DNA from: Adineta steineri
Lineage: Eukaryota; Rotifera; Eurotatoria; Adinetida; Adinetidae
Direction of reading: 5' to 3'
Assembly (NCBI GenBank): GCA_905250115.1
Contig: CAJNOI010000111.1
Location: 62,001 to 126,000, forward strand
Length of the DNA stretch: 64,000 nucleotides
The notes beneath the pieces were generated by a model. That model was not told the DNA's origin. It saw nothing but the letters and a program-made list of their open reading frames with translations, and ran no database searches. Of this stretch, positions 1 to 12,646 are shown in pieces (the stretch's first letter is position 1; each line of letters begins with the position of its first letter). The position numbers and the translations under genes were made by a program.

Positions 1-687
1 TTAAAAAAGAATGATATCTTAGAAATTGTTCTTGTCGGTGGTTCAACACGTATTCCAAAAATTCAACAATTAGTTAAAGAATTCTTCGATGGAAAAGAAC
101 CATCCCGTGATATCAATCCAGATGAAGCTATTGCTTCTGGTGCTGCTCTTCACGCTGGCGTTTGGGCAGGTGAACAAGATACTGGTGATATCGTTTTTTT
201 CGAAGGAACTTCATTAACTATGGGTATTGAAACAGATGGTGGTGTGATGACAAAAATTATTCCACGTAATACAGTTATTCCAAATAAGAAAAGTCAAATT
301 TTTTCCACTACTGCTCATAATCAAGCAGTTGTAACAATTAAAGTATTTGAAGGTGAACGTCCAATGGCAAAAGACAATCATTTTATACGTAAACTTGATC
401 TTGCTGATATTCCACCAGCACCACGAGGTGTACCGGAAATTGAAGTTATTTTTGAAATTGACAATGATGGTATTCTTAAAGTTACTGCTGAATATAAAGG
501 AGCAAGAAATGGAAATAAGGATGTGGGAGTTGAGGAGTCGGTGAGGGAGCTGGTGGCTAGGTGGATTATTGCGGTGATATTGTGGGTGGCTAGGTGGATT
601 GCTCTATTAATAATCGCGTGCGTGGCGGTGATATTGTGGACCTGCTTGATCAGACCAGTCTTATACTCACACCCACACGCTAATTAA
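1..687 (+). pseudogene. 3' part of BiP-like Hsp70 gene, lid domain replaced by G-rich sequence
   Basis: The frame is open from base 1, so the 5' part lies outside the window. The end of the nucleotide-binding domain is recognisable ([23 protein letters not shown]), followed by most of the substrate-binding beta-sandwich ([41 protein letters not shown]). The wording is closest to the ER chaperone BiP/GRP78. Similarity stops near base 517. The helical lid and a KDEL tail are missing. The frame instead runs through G-rich DNA with internal duplications (553-567 = 586-600; 571-585 = 625-639), giving a hydrophobic Trp/Ile/Val-rich tail, and stops at 687. This is probably a truncated, non-functional copy. 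A short expressed form cannot be excluded. Confidence 0.85.
519..682. repeat. Telomere-like G-rich/C-rich inverted element at the Hsp70 break (copy 1)
   Basis: The top strand starts with a G-rich arm (ATGTGGGAGTTGAGGAG) and ends with a C-rich arm (CTCACACCCACACGC). Between them two 15-bp blocks are each duplicated. The Hsp70 reading frame loses its family similarity exactly where this element begins. It is the longest and most rearranged member of a family found about a dozen times in the window. Confidence 0.5.
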
Positions 688-719
688 ATTTTTTTTGTTA
701 AAAATTCCTGAATAGATAA

Positions 720-2490
720 ATCTTATTTATTATCTTGTAGAATTTTAAACATTGATAATCATTTGAATAAAAATATGAAAAGTTGAATTCATATCAATGA
801 TTATTTAATATTATTGTTTAAAAATAAAAGATTATTAAATTGACTAATTAGATAATTTTTATTATAATAACAAAGATAATAATTTGAATAATATCAAAGA
901 CAAACAAAATATGAATTTCTTTTTATAAATATTATAATAATTTTATTTAATAATATCTAAAATTATTTATATAAAAATTATTTCATATGAATTATTTTTT
1001 GATATAAAATAAAGGATAAATTAATAAGTATTAAAATATATAGGACATTACAATAATTTTTTCTTCTGATTCTTCTTATAGTCTCAGTTTCAGTTCAAGT
1101 ATCTTGTTAGAATTCTTAAATATATTTAAAAAATATGTACAAAATTTCGGATCTCTATGTCTTATGCTTTATTATTTCTCTTATTTTAAATACACCACAG
1201 TTCCTATAGTGTAATACATAACAGATAAAAAGTGACATTTTAGATATCCGTTTTCAATCTTTTACTATCTTGCATTTGAAAAACAAAACATTCCATCAAA
1301 GATGCAGCATGTAAAGCTTTACAATTTATATAAAGTTATGTTTTTTATAGTTATACATTTTGCTTTGTAAATAGAGACAAGTTTTTGGCGATCACATTTT
1401 GATACTACAAAAGGATAAGACGAACGAAAAATTTCTATTTTCTTTTCAAACCTTTTTATCGACTACACAGTTTTTATAGCTATTCGATACATTTTATTTT
1501 TATATATTACATCAAAAAGAGATGAAATAAGTAAAAACATATTCATTTTTTACTGAAAAAATATAATTTTTATATGATCGAACTATTATAGCGTAAAATT
1601 TTCTCTATTTTCAAAGCAAAATGCGTAATCATAGAAAAAGTGTTCCTATGTAGATTGCAGAGCTTTCCATGTTACATCTTGTGATATATTTTACTTTTTT
1701 AATACGGAATATTAAGAAATTGAAAAGTGAAAGACAAAACGTAGTTATTTGATATCTTGCTTTGATATAAAAGAAATAATAAATCACATTAAAACACAAG
1801 ATTTACAAGTATGAAACTTTGGACATATTCCTGAATATGTTTAAACATTATAACAAAATATTTCAACTTAAACTGAGCCTTTTAGAAGCACCAAGCCAAA
1901 AAACGTTTTGTATTATCTCATGTATTTCCATTCTTATTTGATCAGTTTATCGAGAAGATTTTATTTAAAAGAATATAATGAGCAATCGATTTATTTATTA
2001 TTTCTATTAAATAACATTTGAGGAAAATTCATTGGCGAATAAAATTTCTATTTGATTAATTTTATTTATTATTTCAATTAAAAGAATATTTGTTCGACAT
2101 TATTCAATATGAATAATATTTTCATAAATAAAACATTAATTAAACAATTATTGATTTGTTGTTTTCAAATAAAAATACTTTCATATAGGTTTCAACGAAA
2201 TTTTTTAAAAGGAATGATGAAATTTCTTTTTATGTATCTATGCTGAGATATCCAATTCTAAACAATACTTTTATTTTTATGATTAAATCTGATTATGTCT
2301 TATACTTATTTATTTCGATATAGTTTTTCTTTTTCAATCAAATCATTAAATTCATCAATGTTTTTATTTTCGAATGATTTTCTTTTATCGAAAAATTTAT
2401 TTGAGATTTTCAATTTCTTTAATTAACAAAATGAAACTATTGAAAATGTTATTTTTGGTTGAAATTATTTCCAACTTTCAAAAATCTTGT
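720..2490. other. AT-rich intergenic DNA, no gene recognised
   Basis: Very AT-rich sequence with stops in every frame. I saw no domain motif, RNA gene or clear repeat here. Confidence 0.5.
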
Positions 2491-2499
2491 TTTTCTTCA

Positions 2500-2571
2500 G
2501 GGTGTGGGTGTGAATGTGGATGACTATCTCTTCTTCATTAGTAGTCAGATTCACAGCAACACTCACACCTT
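2500..2571. repeat. Telomere-like inverted repeat (copy 2)
   Basis: The left arm GGTGTGGGTGTGAATGTGGA faces a right arm containing CACAGCAACACTCACACC across a ~30-bp spacer. The left arm carries TGTGGG. It lies in otherwise AT-rich intergenic DNA. Confidence 0.6.
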
Positions 2572-2991
2572 TTTGTACATTAAAAATAATGAAAATAAAG
2601 AAGCAGAAATGACTTATCAATCTTTGAATATTAGAAAATAATCGTGAAAATGATATGATGAAGACGAGTTTTTATTAATTTATAAACAGAAACTGTTTGA
2701 ATAAAATGAAGCCGTCAATAAAAAAATTTCCGAAAAAGACTAAAATTTTCATTTCTGTATGTGATTCTATATTTTCTCAAAACAAATTTAATGTAAATTT
2801 TGGATCGGATAAGGAATCATTTTCTAATATACGAATAGTTGAATATTAATCAAAGATTTCTCTTTTTTTCTTCTTTGAAATGATGATCAGCGATTAACTA
2901 TAATCGAGTTTGTATAGATGGTATTCACTGATCTTAATTTAATTTTTAATCAATTATATAACTTGTGAGAAAAGAAATGTGTGCTGTGACA

Positions 2992-3067
2992 CGTGTGAGT
3001 AGGGGTGGAGCATTCTCTTTATCGCATGCGTTCATACTGGCATCCGTATCCACACCCACACCCTCAT
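2992..3067. repeat. Telomere-like inverted repeat (copy 3)
   Basis: The left arm GTGTGAGTAGGGGTGGAG faces the right arm TATCCACACCCACACCCTCA, with a ~30-bp spacer. It belongs to the same family as the other G/C-arm palindromes. The left arm is more degenerate than the right. Confidence 0.55.
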
Positions 3068-3663
3068 CATATGAATGTGACATAAAAAATAATACTATTT
3101 GTGTTTGATATTTATCATTAATCTGGAAAGATGCACCATTTGATGTTCTTCAAAAAAGATCTAATTAATTCATTATATAAAATCTTATCTATTTTGTTAA
3201 TGATAATCGATGAAAGTATTAAGACAAAAGTCTCATCACAATTTTTCAGAATGATCATTTTGAAAACTATCTCAAACACTAGTTTTGAAATGTTAAGCAG
3301 GTTTTAATTCTATTTTGTTGTTAGTCTGACATTTTGTCTAATCATTTTCAGTTTATAGATTATATTTTTAAAGATGAAAACCACATTGACATAAAACTTT
3401 ATTAAATAATAAGCTGAGAAATTATAGTATGAGAACTTTTTCAGAAACAACATTTTCGAAACTTGTGAGATTTCGTCTTCATTTTTTAAGAGGTTAGAAA
3501 TGATATCACCACAACTTCATCAAATTTTTCTTTCATTTATCAATAGTCTATGCAAAAGGCGAAAAATATTCTGTTAGATCGATATTTCCCGGTTAATTTT
3601 CAAGTCGAAGCAAATATTATACTAATAAAGTAGAAAAGTTTTGAAATAATGAAAAAACATTGA

Positions 3664-6600
3664 TTATCGATGAATGAGTCGTCGCCATCGTCTGAATGAT
3701 TCTTGAAATGTTTTTCTGTACAATGCTGAAGGAAAGACAAAAACAATAAAGATAAGCATCGATGGAGTAAATGAAATGAAATAACCAAAAATAAATAATA
3801 ATCGATGGTTAGATGGATTGACACATTCAGATAACATTGACATAATCAGACGGGGTAAAGATAGAATTAGAAGAATAATTGGGCTGATTAATAACTGTTT
3901 GTGTTCATTAAATTGATTATAAACATGTTCTCTTAGAGTTTGTCTTGTCTGAGCTGTTGATCTTTGTCGGGCTGATCCAAATATGATGTATAAAGCAGAA
4001 CAAAGATTGATAATACATGGGGCAACAAGATGAAAAAATAAGATGATTGTATTGTATTGTTGAATAAAAGGAGAATAACGAGTTATACACCATCTATCGA
4101 TATCCACTTTGTTCGTCTCTGTCTTTATCACACCTAATTCTCGATATATAGGTTCGTGAATGATCGAAACCATGATACAGAATGGTAAGATAAGAATTAT
4201 CCATCGAGCTATGCGTTGACTTTTCTGTTTATTGAATTTGACTCCTTTGAAAACGAGAATCGCTCTTTCAATGGCTACACAAGCATTGAGCCAAGCATCT
4301 AAATATAGAGAAAGCTTGAGAAGGGATTCGATCGATACACAGCCTCCTCGAACAACAGAAAGACGAATTGATAGATCCATTTGAGTGAGAACAACGAACC
4401 AAAACTTCACTGTAAACATGCTGATTGTAAAAAAAGAAGTAATTGATGATGATAAGAGATAGATGCCACATCCAACTTGTCGTAAATCTTTACTTTGAAA
4501 TGTTAGTAAAGACAACATACTATTAATCAAACCTCCAACAAACATAATCATCGTTAAAGCAGCGTTGATTTTCAACAATATTGTTTGATCAGTCATTGTC
4601 ATATTCGGTCGAATTTCATCACGTAAAATATCATCAAGAGTGACACCAATACTTTTTTTGTAGAACTGACATTTTTGGCCAATGAAACAGCTGGTCAGAA
4701 TTTGAGCTAAAGAAAAAAAATATATGATGATAAAGGGATGAGATCATTTTTCTCAACTTAACAAAATCATGTTGGAGCAAGTTTATAAACAGTAATAGTT
4801 TATGAAGGTCATTTATCTATACATGACATGCTGTGTCGAGATTAGATTTCTACATTCCTATTTTTATCTTATTGGAAGAAAACTGTTCGATTTTAAAAGG
4901 AGAAATTTCGATTTGGTTCTATTTTTGAACAATAAATCTGTTTAATTATACGATCTATTTGAAATTCTGAGATCTTTTATTACTCAACAGTGAAGATCGA
5001 GTTTAGTCTGATGCTACACTTTATGTTAATGATTTACGAATAATACAAAATACTTACTGTAAGGATCAAGAGTGATATTATTTGGGCCAGATGTTAGAAT
5101 GGAAAAGTTTCCTGTCATGTTTGGAGAAGATGTTGTCACCACTAATATGTATTTAGTGTCAGTGTGAAGATTAATGATGAACTTGAAATCTTGAAAACTA
5201 CAGCTTTGAGAATCTTCTGAGATCCAATTCTCAAGAGGATTCATTGGATTAAACTCATCTTTGTAAATATAACCAAATGTATTCATACTGCTAGAACTAC
5301 TCAGAGCATAGTATCCAGTTTCCACTACATACATTCGTATAGTTTGATAGTAATAGTTTGATTTTCGACAATCTCGAGAATATGTTTGACTACTCGTAGT
5401 CAGCTCTGATGAATAGTTCGATTGTTCAGCTGATGAATATTGAATTTGGATGACTGATCGAGAACCTACGTGATGAAAACAAAAATAACAATCGAAATTC
5501 GTGATAGATCTTGATTGACATAGAGAAAGACGAATCGTCGGGATGTAAGAAAGAAAACTGAGCATAATAAACTATCTCTTATATACCCTGAATATCGAAA
5601 GGCATGTCAAAGCTGAGCCTGGCTTTCTCAATAAAACGACTCTCTACAATATCACTCTCAATGAAATGATTAAGCCGTAAATGGAGAGTAAGACTAGAAT
5701 CTATAAACATTTTTCTGTGCTAGAACTCTCGATAATGTATGTCGCGAATGATTTTAAAATAACTTCTTTATTTCGAAAATGGATAATATTCCAACGTTTT
5801 AGATAGGAAAAATTGTCTATTTATAGTCTAACTCTCCTACTATTATGATTTATTCGAAAATTAAAGTATGTAGTGACATCTTTTAGATTCATACAAAATA
5901 AGGATATGTTTATGTTTTTTATTTACGATACATTATATTTAAATGCTCAAAACATTTTTTATTATAGAAATATTGAGTGATAGGACATGTTGTAAAAAAA
6001 AAGCAAAGTTTTTTCATTTCATGATCACAAACAGAGATTCATGCCGATTTGTATATTACTCACATCAGATTAGCGATCGATTTGAACAGTCTTAAATTCA
6101 AGAGGAATTCTTCGAATGCTATTTATAATATTCTATTATTTGATGGATTCAATGTAGCTGTTTATGGAAAGCTCTCTTCTTATAATGCAAATGCCATCTC
6201 ACAAAACAAGTTTTTATTTGTGGATATGCCGAACTCAATTAAATGCTCTTGCTAACGTTTACAGATATTCATTGGATAGTTGTAGTGCAAACACTTACTA
6301 ATATTCTTGAGATTAACATCATCTGGACCATATACAAAGATCGAGAATGCGCCTGTCATATTAGAACCCAACGTTGCCGCAATCAATATATATGTGACAC
6401 TATTTTCAAGAGAAATTTTGAATGTAAACTGATTTGGTTCGCAACTGTCATCATCGTATTCAAGTCGATTTTCATTTGGATTGGATGGATTGAAATATTC
6501 TTTATAAATAGAGCCGTATGTGGCCATATTGCTTTTACTGGAGAAAGTGTAAAAACCACTTCTACGAACATTCACTTGTATCGCTCTGTAATAAAAACGT

Positions 6601-9600
6601 TGCTCCAAACACCAAAGGAAATGCGTTGAACTATTCATTGTCAATTCTGATACATAAGTTGTTTGAACAACTGATGAAGTATTCACTAACGAAAAAGAAA
6701 ATCGATCTAATTTTGCATAGTACGAAAATAAGTGTCAGCAATTTGAAATATTACTTTTACTCTCAAATACGTTCACCGAGAGTGACTGAAAGTGATGTGA
6801 ATCATAGCCTCTGTCGCACAGAAATATCTGTATATCATTTTGTAGATTGAGTTTGTCTATATCTTCTAGCGGTTATGGATATGCGCAGTTGATTATGCAT
6901 TAAAATACTATAGATACTCACACACATGATTGAAATCGACATAGCCTGGACCGAATACTTGAATTAAAGCGGTTCCTGTTATATTCCGAGAAGATGTTGT
7001 CATAACAAAAACATATATCATGTTGGCATGAAGTGTGACTCCGAGTTTAAATTGACTTTGATTATGAGAGTTTCCATTAGGAATGAGCACATTATTGGAC
7101 ACATTGAATGGATTGAAGTTGTTTGTGTAGATATAAGCATACGTGGTTTTCATCTCGCTGCTGATTAGAAAAGTATAATGGCCAATTATAGTGACGTTCA
7201 TTTGTATCGCTTCATAATACGAATCTAACTCTGAACAGTCGTTGAAAAAAGTTGAACTATTCGAAGTCAGTGATGATGAATATATTGTTTCTATAGCTAA
7301 TGAACTATCTATGAAATGAAAAAACTCAATCAGTATTTGAATTTAGAATAAAGTAAAAAAAAGAAATGATTCCGTATATTTTTAGTTTACTCTTCACTCT
7401 GTTTATTAATAAGAGTTGAATTGTTTGTTTTAGAGTAACCGCCCCCCCCCCCCCCCTTCCATAATAAAAGACCCTGTCGTATTAAAAGACCCTCCCATAA
7501 TAGAAGACCCCTCTCGAGCAAAAAACGAAAAAAAAGCCCTATAGGATAGAGGGGTTTTTCCATAGGAAAAGCGCGATGTGCGAAATATAATAGAAGACCC
7601 CCGGGTCTTTTATTATGGAGGGGGTTTAATGCTTTTAACAGTGAAATGACGAAAAACATGAAATAAAATATCTATTTAGTGTCCTTACAATAAGTATCAA
7701 TGTTAACTGTTAAAATCCGCATGTTCTTTCTAAGAGACGTTGTAATAATTACAATAAAGAGGTGTTTATAAAACCTCGAGTCAGAGCTGAGCAAAGTACT
7801 CGAAGTACTCGTACTCGAGGGGTTGGTACTCATACTCGTACTCGTACTCGGGAGGCTTGGTACTCGTACACGTACTCGAATGGATTTTTTTTCGTACTCG
7901 AGAATATAATCTTGGAGTTCTGAACTATGTGTCATAAAAAATTACTATGTGATTAGGTGCTGCATGGATGACATGAATTCTTGACGTCTTTTTGTTTCGA
8001 TTGTTTAAATATAGATTTTTTCCTCTACCAACTATGGCAAAAACTCTTAGTCACCCTCGATACAATAGTACTCGTGTTGGTACTCGAGTACGATTTTGCT
8101 GGTACTTGCCCTCGAGAAAGTCCGTGCTCGCCCAGCTCTGCCTCGTGTACAAAAACGAGTACCATTCTAGACTATGAAAGTTTGGTAAGTCATAGACTTA
8201 TAAAGGAGGGGTCTCGATAAGTGATGAAATCTGCTCCTTTCAAAATTTTCCCGTGGTACCCCCGGTCACATAATTTTTGAACCCAGCTAAATTTTCATGG
8301 GGGCAGATTTCATCGCTTATCGATACCCCTCCTTTATGATTTCTTCATTATTATTTTTACATTCAAACTTTTCTCCTTTTATAAATATGATACAAAACAA
8401 TTGTTTTTTATTTTCGATATCATTGAGCATAATAATAAACTATCTGATAAAACTATTTGAAAAAGTTCTAGTTAATCTACTAATATGCCATGATATCATC
8501 AAGAAAATGCCGATTGAAAGTGACATTCAATCTCAACAAATCAGAATATTCTCATATTCGACCCATTGTTAAAATATTACAAGAGTGACTCTTTAGTTAT
8601 TTTTTATTCTAATAAAGCGTGCCTTGAATAATCAGATAAGGATGAAACTTTTTTCTTCTTCTCATTATTGGCATTTTTCTGTGAAGACATTGACCTACGT
8701 GTAAATCTCATGCCTTTGTAATAATCCTGACTCTAGTCCCGTTCATCAACCAAAATTATGAGCGCACATATAACATAATCGTTTTCTCATCTCGAAAGTA
8801 AGAGTGGCATTCTGAATCTCTATGACTGCACTAGGAGTTACAGTTAACACTCAATACATAAGGTCATTTCTGTTACACAGATGTTTTATATCTACGAATT
8901 TGAAAGCACATTGAATAACTATGCAAAACGATTTTTGGTTGATTTCAAAGCAATTCGTGTAACTTCTTTTGTTCTGAAATACATAATTTGATAAGAGAAA
9001 TTTGTCTTCACATCAATATTTACTTCGAAGGGTTTTTAGTTCGATAAAGATTTGATGAATTGCGATGAAAATTTTACTTCGCATGAGTATCTGACGTGTC
9101 ATAAAATCATTGTGTTCATCATTTTCTATAGTCATCAGCGGTAAGAGAGCGCAGACATCGGTGAATGAAATAAAATTTATAGAGAAAGTTTAAAAAATGG
9201 CTAAATGCATCTCTGATTTTCTTACTAAATACATGAACACTCTAATTTCCATCTGAATCATACAACTAACATGATGGCAATATTATCGATTGACTTTTGT
9301 GGAGAATTATGATAGGCAAGATTTTTATTTTATAATAATAATATATTCAGATGAAACTTGAAATTTGAATTTAACTATTCAGTAACTCAGTTCGGAATCT
9401 ATCGAGAGTTTCATTTTCATTTCGATCTTCTGTGATAGTTTTTTTTAATTCTCTGAATAAATATTGATTGAAATGATATTAAAGACTTTATTCGATCATT
9501 CTAAACTTACCACACGATTCTTCGACATACTGGAATTTTTGAATTCGATGATTGAATGAATCGATAACAAATATGTTTCCTGAACGATCGAAACTAAAAC

Positions 9601-11019
9601 TAAATGGACGATTTAATTGATTGGATTGTGAACCTAATCCATAACATCCAACTAAACATCGAAAACCATTTAAGCCTGAACCAACAATGCGACCATTGTT
9701 AGCATCCACAATGAATAAATATTTCTCAGCATCTAATATAATTCCAGTTGGAAAAAGAAGTGTAATTGTTGGATTTAATGATGTACCTCCAGCTACTGTA
9801 ATACCAGTTAATTCTCCCGACTGGAACAACTGAACACGGTTATTGGAACAATCTGCCACATATAAATCGAAATTCACATCAACAAAGATTCCAAAAGGAT
9901 TATCAAGCTGATTCGAGTCTAATCCTTTAATACCTGTACCAGCAGCAACACGATTTGAAGCCATCACGGAATCGTTTAATGATGTTTTTACTACTTGATG
10001 ATGATTCTTCATTGAACAATAAAGAGTATCATTGATATCGACAAACAAACCACCACAATATGAGTTGGTATTCATCACTGTGACAAATGTATTTGTTTCT
10101 GCACTCCATCTCTGTACTCGTTGATTTTCATATCGATCACCAATATAAATATCACCATTTGATGTCACGAAGAGAGAACTGGGTGTAAAATTACTAGAAA
10201 TGATCTTTGTTGGATTAACACTCTTTTCTTGCCACATAACAATTATGTCATTTTCTTGATTAGCAGCATAAATTGTGTTGTTTGTGTTCACAAAAATGAC
10301 GATAGGATAGAGACCAACAGTCGATCTATTAGCAAATGTAATTCCATTAGAATTCCAAATGGGTATTGGACAAAACTTTGGCTGATTGAATGAAAGCGCT
10401 AGAAAAAAAGAAAAATACAAAGAATATCAGAGAAGAACTGTAAACGAAATGAAATTGTTAATTCATGTTTTTTCTGGAAAAAACTCATTGAGATTATAAC
10501 TATGAAAAGATTTCTAGGATTGTTGTTGTATTTTGTCGGATAATTCGTAAATATAAACAAAGAGTGGGATGCATTTATCGAAGAAGATCAACTTTATTTA
10601 TTGATTTGTTTTGTTGTAAAAGAAAAATAATTATTTTCGATCATTGAAAAGATATGAATGTCGTTCAAGACAAGAAAATAATCAAATCATATATTTTATT
10701 TGTTCGACGAAAATGAATTCGAAGGAGGAAAAAAGAATTGTTTTTTATTTACATTAATCTGTTCATCTTTTCTTTTTCTTCCTTTTGATTTCATTTGGAA
10801 AAGTTAAATAATAATTTTTTTCATCTGTTATAATGTGATATGATAAAATAGATTTCTTTTCTTTTTCTTCAGTCTCATTCTTATCTCAAGATTTTAACGA
10901 ACAATGTCACTTTTGTGCAATAGCTTATCTTGAGTATGTAATAAATAATAGTATTTACCTGATGTTTCAGTGTTGAGAATGAACAGAAGAATGGTGATAA
11001 ATATGTAGATATTCCACAT
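3664..11019 (-). CDS. Six-exon NHL-propeller / tandem-domain / EGF / 7TM receptor
   Basis: Minus-strand exons: 10959-11019 (signal peptide), 9511-10398 (NHL propeller), 6922-7308, 6299-6685 and 5058-5465 (three copies of one extracellular domain), and 3664-4706 (EGF-like end with C-x5-C, then 7TM). Every internal junction is phase 1 with GT-AG sites, and the total of 3,174 nt gives 1,057 residues. NHL motifs such as GIFVDVNFDLYVADCSNNRV are clear. The ~130-residue repeats share F/YNPxNPxxN, YIxVxTTSSxNxTG and a GP motif near the end. The 7TM exon has seven hydrophobic segments, a conserved Cys before TM3 and IERA at the DRY position. Role inferred: cell-surface receptor with a large ligand-binding ectodomain. 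The ligand is unknown. The 2.2-kb intron between 7309 and 9510 is full of short mobile repeats. The one-gene model rests on splice phase, not on transcripts. Confidence 0.8.
7441..7626. mobile_element. MITE-like element with CCATAATAAAAGACCC ends
   Basis: The left end is a C run followed by TTCCATAATAAAAGACCC. The right end is GGGTCTTTTATTATGGAGGGGG, its inverse complement. Two further copies of the (T)AATA(A/G)AAGACCC word lie just inside the left end. The element encodes nothing and sits inside the largest intron of the NHL-7TM gene. The target duplication is unclear because the left end is a homopolymer. Confidence 0.6.
7785..8140. repeat. GTACTCGTACTCG repeat clusters in inverted arrangement
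   Basis: From 7796 to 7905 the word GTACTCG recurs many times, and its words are self-complementary (CTCGAG, GTAC). A second, more decayed cluster in the opposite sense lies at 8068-8140. GAGCTGAGCA near 7788 faces GCCCAGCTC near 8132. It looks like an old foldback-type element in the intron. It has no coding potential. Confidence 0.4.
8200..8337. mobile_element. MITE-like element, ~38-bp terminal inverted repeats
   Basis: The left end ATAAAGGAGGGGTCTCGATA (continuing to ~8237) is matched in reverse complement by the right end, from CAGATTTCATCGCTTATCGA to CTCCTTTAT, with few mismatches. Total length is about 138 bp. It is non-coding, within the long intron of the NHL-7TM gene. A TA target is possible but not proven. 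Confidence 0.7.
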
Positions 11020-11022
11020 AAT

Positions 11023-11940
11023 TCAACAAGAGTTTTTTTGATAAATTAGTTCACTAATAAAATAATATTTTTCTTCTTCTTTGTTTTCGATAAAAACAAA
11101 ATGATACTCATTATTGATATTCTCTCTAGTTATATATCTCCCTTTTTCTCTTTTTTTCTCTCGTTCACTTCTTCCAACATAACACACAAAGGGAAAAAAT
11201 AGTGTTCTAGAGAAGGTTTCGTTGTTGGTAAGATAAAAAATTAATTTTAGATTTAAATAACGAACAAAACTAATCATTTAATTTGATATTTTTCATTAAA
11301 TTTCATTCTTTTTAAAATTCAAAACCAAAGAATGGAATTTAAACTCGACATGATCATTTTCTTTTTTTTTTGATTTTATAGAAAATCTTTGATTTTAATG
11401 GAGAAGAACGTGATAAAGAGAAAGAAAAATTGATCAAAGTCTGCATTAATCATCGGACGTGTTTTAACTGAAAATAAGATATCAACTATCATCGTCAATA
11501 AATGATAGATGTCAATGAATAAGTCATGATTAGTTTGATGCCTTTTTTATTTGATTTTGTTAAATAATCTGCTTTGTCAGGACTTACTTTAAATCACGTT
11601 CTTTATTTCTCTATGCGCAGTAAGTATATTTGTATCAGATATATTAAAAGCAGAATTGTTCATTGTGATACGATGTATTTTTCTTAGAGACATGAAAAAG
11701 ATGCATGAATTTAACTCGGAATTCGCTGTATGCAAAAGCAAAATCCTGAAAATGGATATTACTTGGAATCCATTCGGCAGCGGTGAGTTGTCAACCATGA
11801 TGAACATTTCTCATTCAAATTGATTTAAAAAGTGTGAATGTGCGTGAAAGATGACTATACTTTCCACATCTTTCCTTACGCGCGCATACTCATACCATAC
11901 ATTATATGCAAAACATTCTTAACTAATTTGAGAAATATTT
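11023..11940. other. AT-rich spacer upstream of the NHL-7TM gene
   Basis: This stretch should contain the promoter of the minus-strand receptor gene starting at 11019. I see no convincing core promoter element, coding region or RNA gene. Confidence 0.4.
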
Positions 11941-11945
11941 ATTCT

Positions 11946-12028
11946 GAGGGCGTGGGTGTGTGGATGTGGGTACTAAGTGAATACAGTGTTCATACCTACA
12001 TCCACACCCACACCCATCCATCCTCAAG
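11946..12028. repeat. Telomere-like inverted repeat (copy 4, best hairpin)
   Basis: The left arm TGAGGGCGTGGGTGTGTGGA continues into TGTGGGTA. The right arm runs TACCTACATCCACACCCACA then CCCATCCATCCTCAAG. The arms pair over about 30 positions around a ~20-bp loop. The right end CCTCAAG matches the terminal word seen in other copies. Confidence 0.7.
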
Positions 12029-12420
12029 AATAGAGACATGAACAGAAAAGCTCGCATTCTACATATGTTACGACTAGATCATGTTACAGAAACATCGCTA
12101 GCACTTCTATCTATTCTTAAATTGTCACGATACACATTATGCTGCCAACAACTTCGTGCTCCGCCCATTCCGTGCTCATATTTAAACGCCCCGCTAGCCC
12201 ATCTTATTTATTTTTTCGTTCTGCCCCGTGGGTCATTTTCATGTGCCGTACATGTCTGTTTGGTAACTCATTCATTTCGATCGAGAAGTTTCAAATAATG
12301 CTTGTTCATTTTAATCATGAATGAAAAAAGTTCAAAGAAAAACAAAATTAATTAGATTTCTTTCAAATACAAAGAATAATCAAGGCTAAACAGATGCATA
12401 TAGTTGCAAATAAAAGTTTT

Positions 12421-12546
12421 CTACAGGGTCACAGGTGTGATACGCTGGCGGCATACTGGACAGATACGAGTCCTTGCGAGCCAATTGGCTACACAAGGCG
12501 GATGAAACAAATGGCCACACGGCAATCTTTTGATTTCTTCATTGGC
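12421..12546 (-). CDS. RING-H2 finger protein, C-terminal fragment cut by assembly gap
   Basis: The reverse strand reads LPCGHLFHPPCVANWL, then the final CPVCRQRI, and stops at 12421. This gives the C-x-H-x2-H-x2-C part and closing C-x2-C of a C3H2C3 RING-H2 domain, as in membrane-bound E3 ubiquitin ligases that recruit E2 enzymes. The first C-x2-C pair and the rest of the protein must lie in or beyond the gap at 12547. Only 41 residues are visible, so substrate and localisation cannot be inferred. Confidence 0.75.
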   Translation of the reverse strand, partial: ANEEIKRLPCGHLFHPPCVANWLARTRICPVCRQRITPVTL

Positions 12547-12646
12547 NNNNNNNNNNNNNNNNNNNNNNNNNNNNNNNNNNNNNNNNNNNNNNNNNNNNNN
12601 NNNNNNNNNNNNNNNNNNNNNNNNNNNNNNNNNNNNNNNNNNNNNN
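12547..12646. other. Assembly gap, 100 N
   Basis: A run of exactly 100 N, a conventional scaffold gap whose true size is unknown. It separates a minus-strand RING-H2 fragment from a plus-strand GPCR fragment, both of which lose their 5' parts in it. The two sides may not be adjacent in the genome. Confidence 0.99.

Noticed and set aside
6243..6850. Plus-strand frames of 110-128 residues over the tandem extracellular domains
   Set aside because: They lie antisense to well-supported repeat exons and contain no domain motif.
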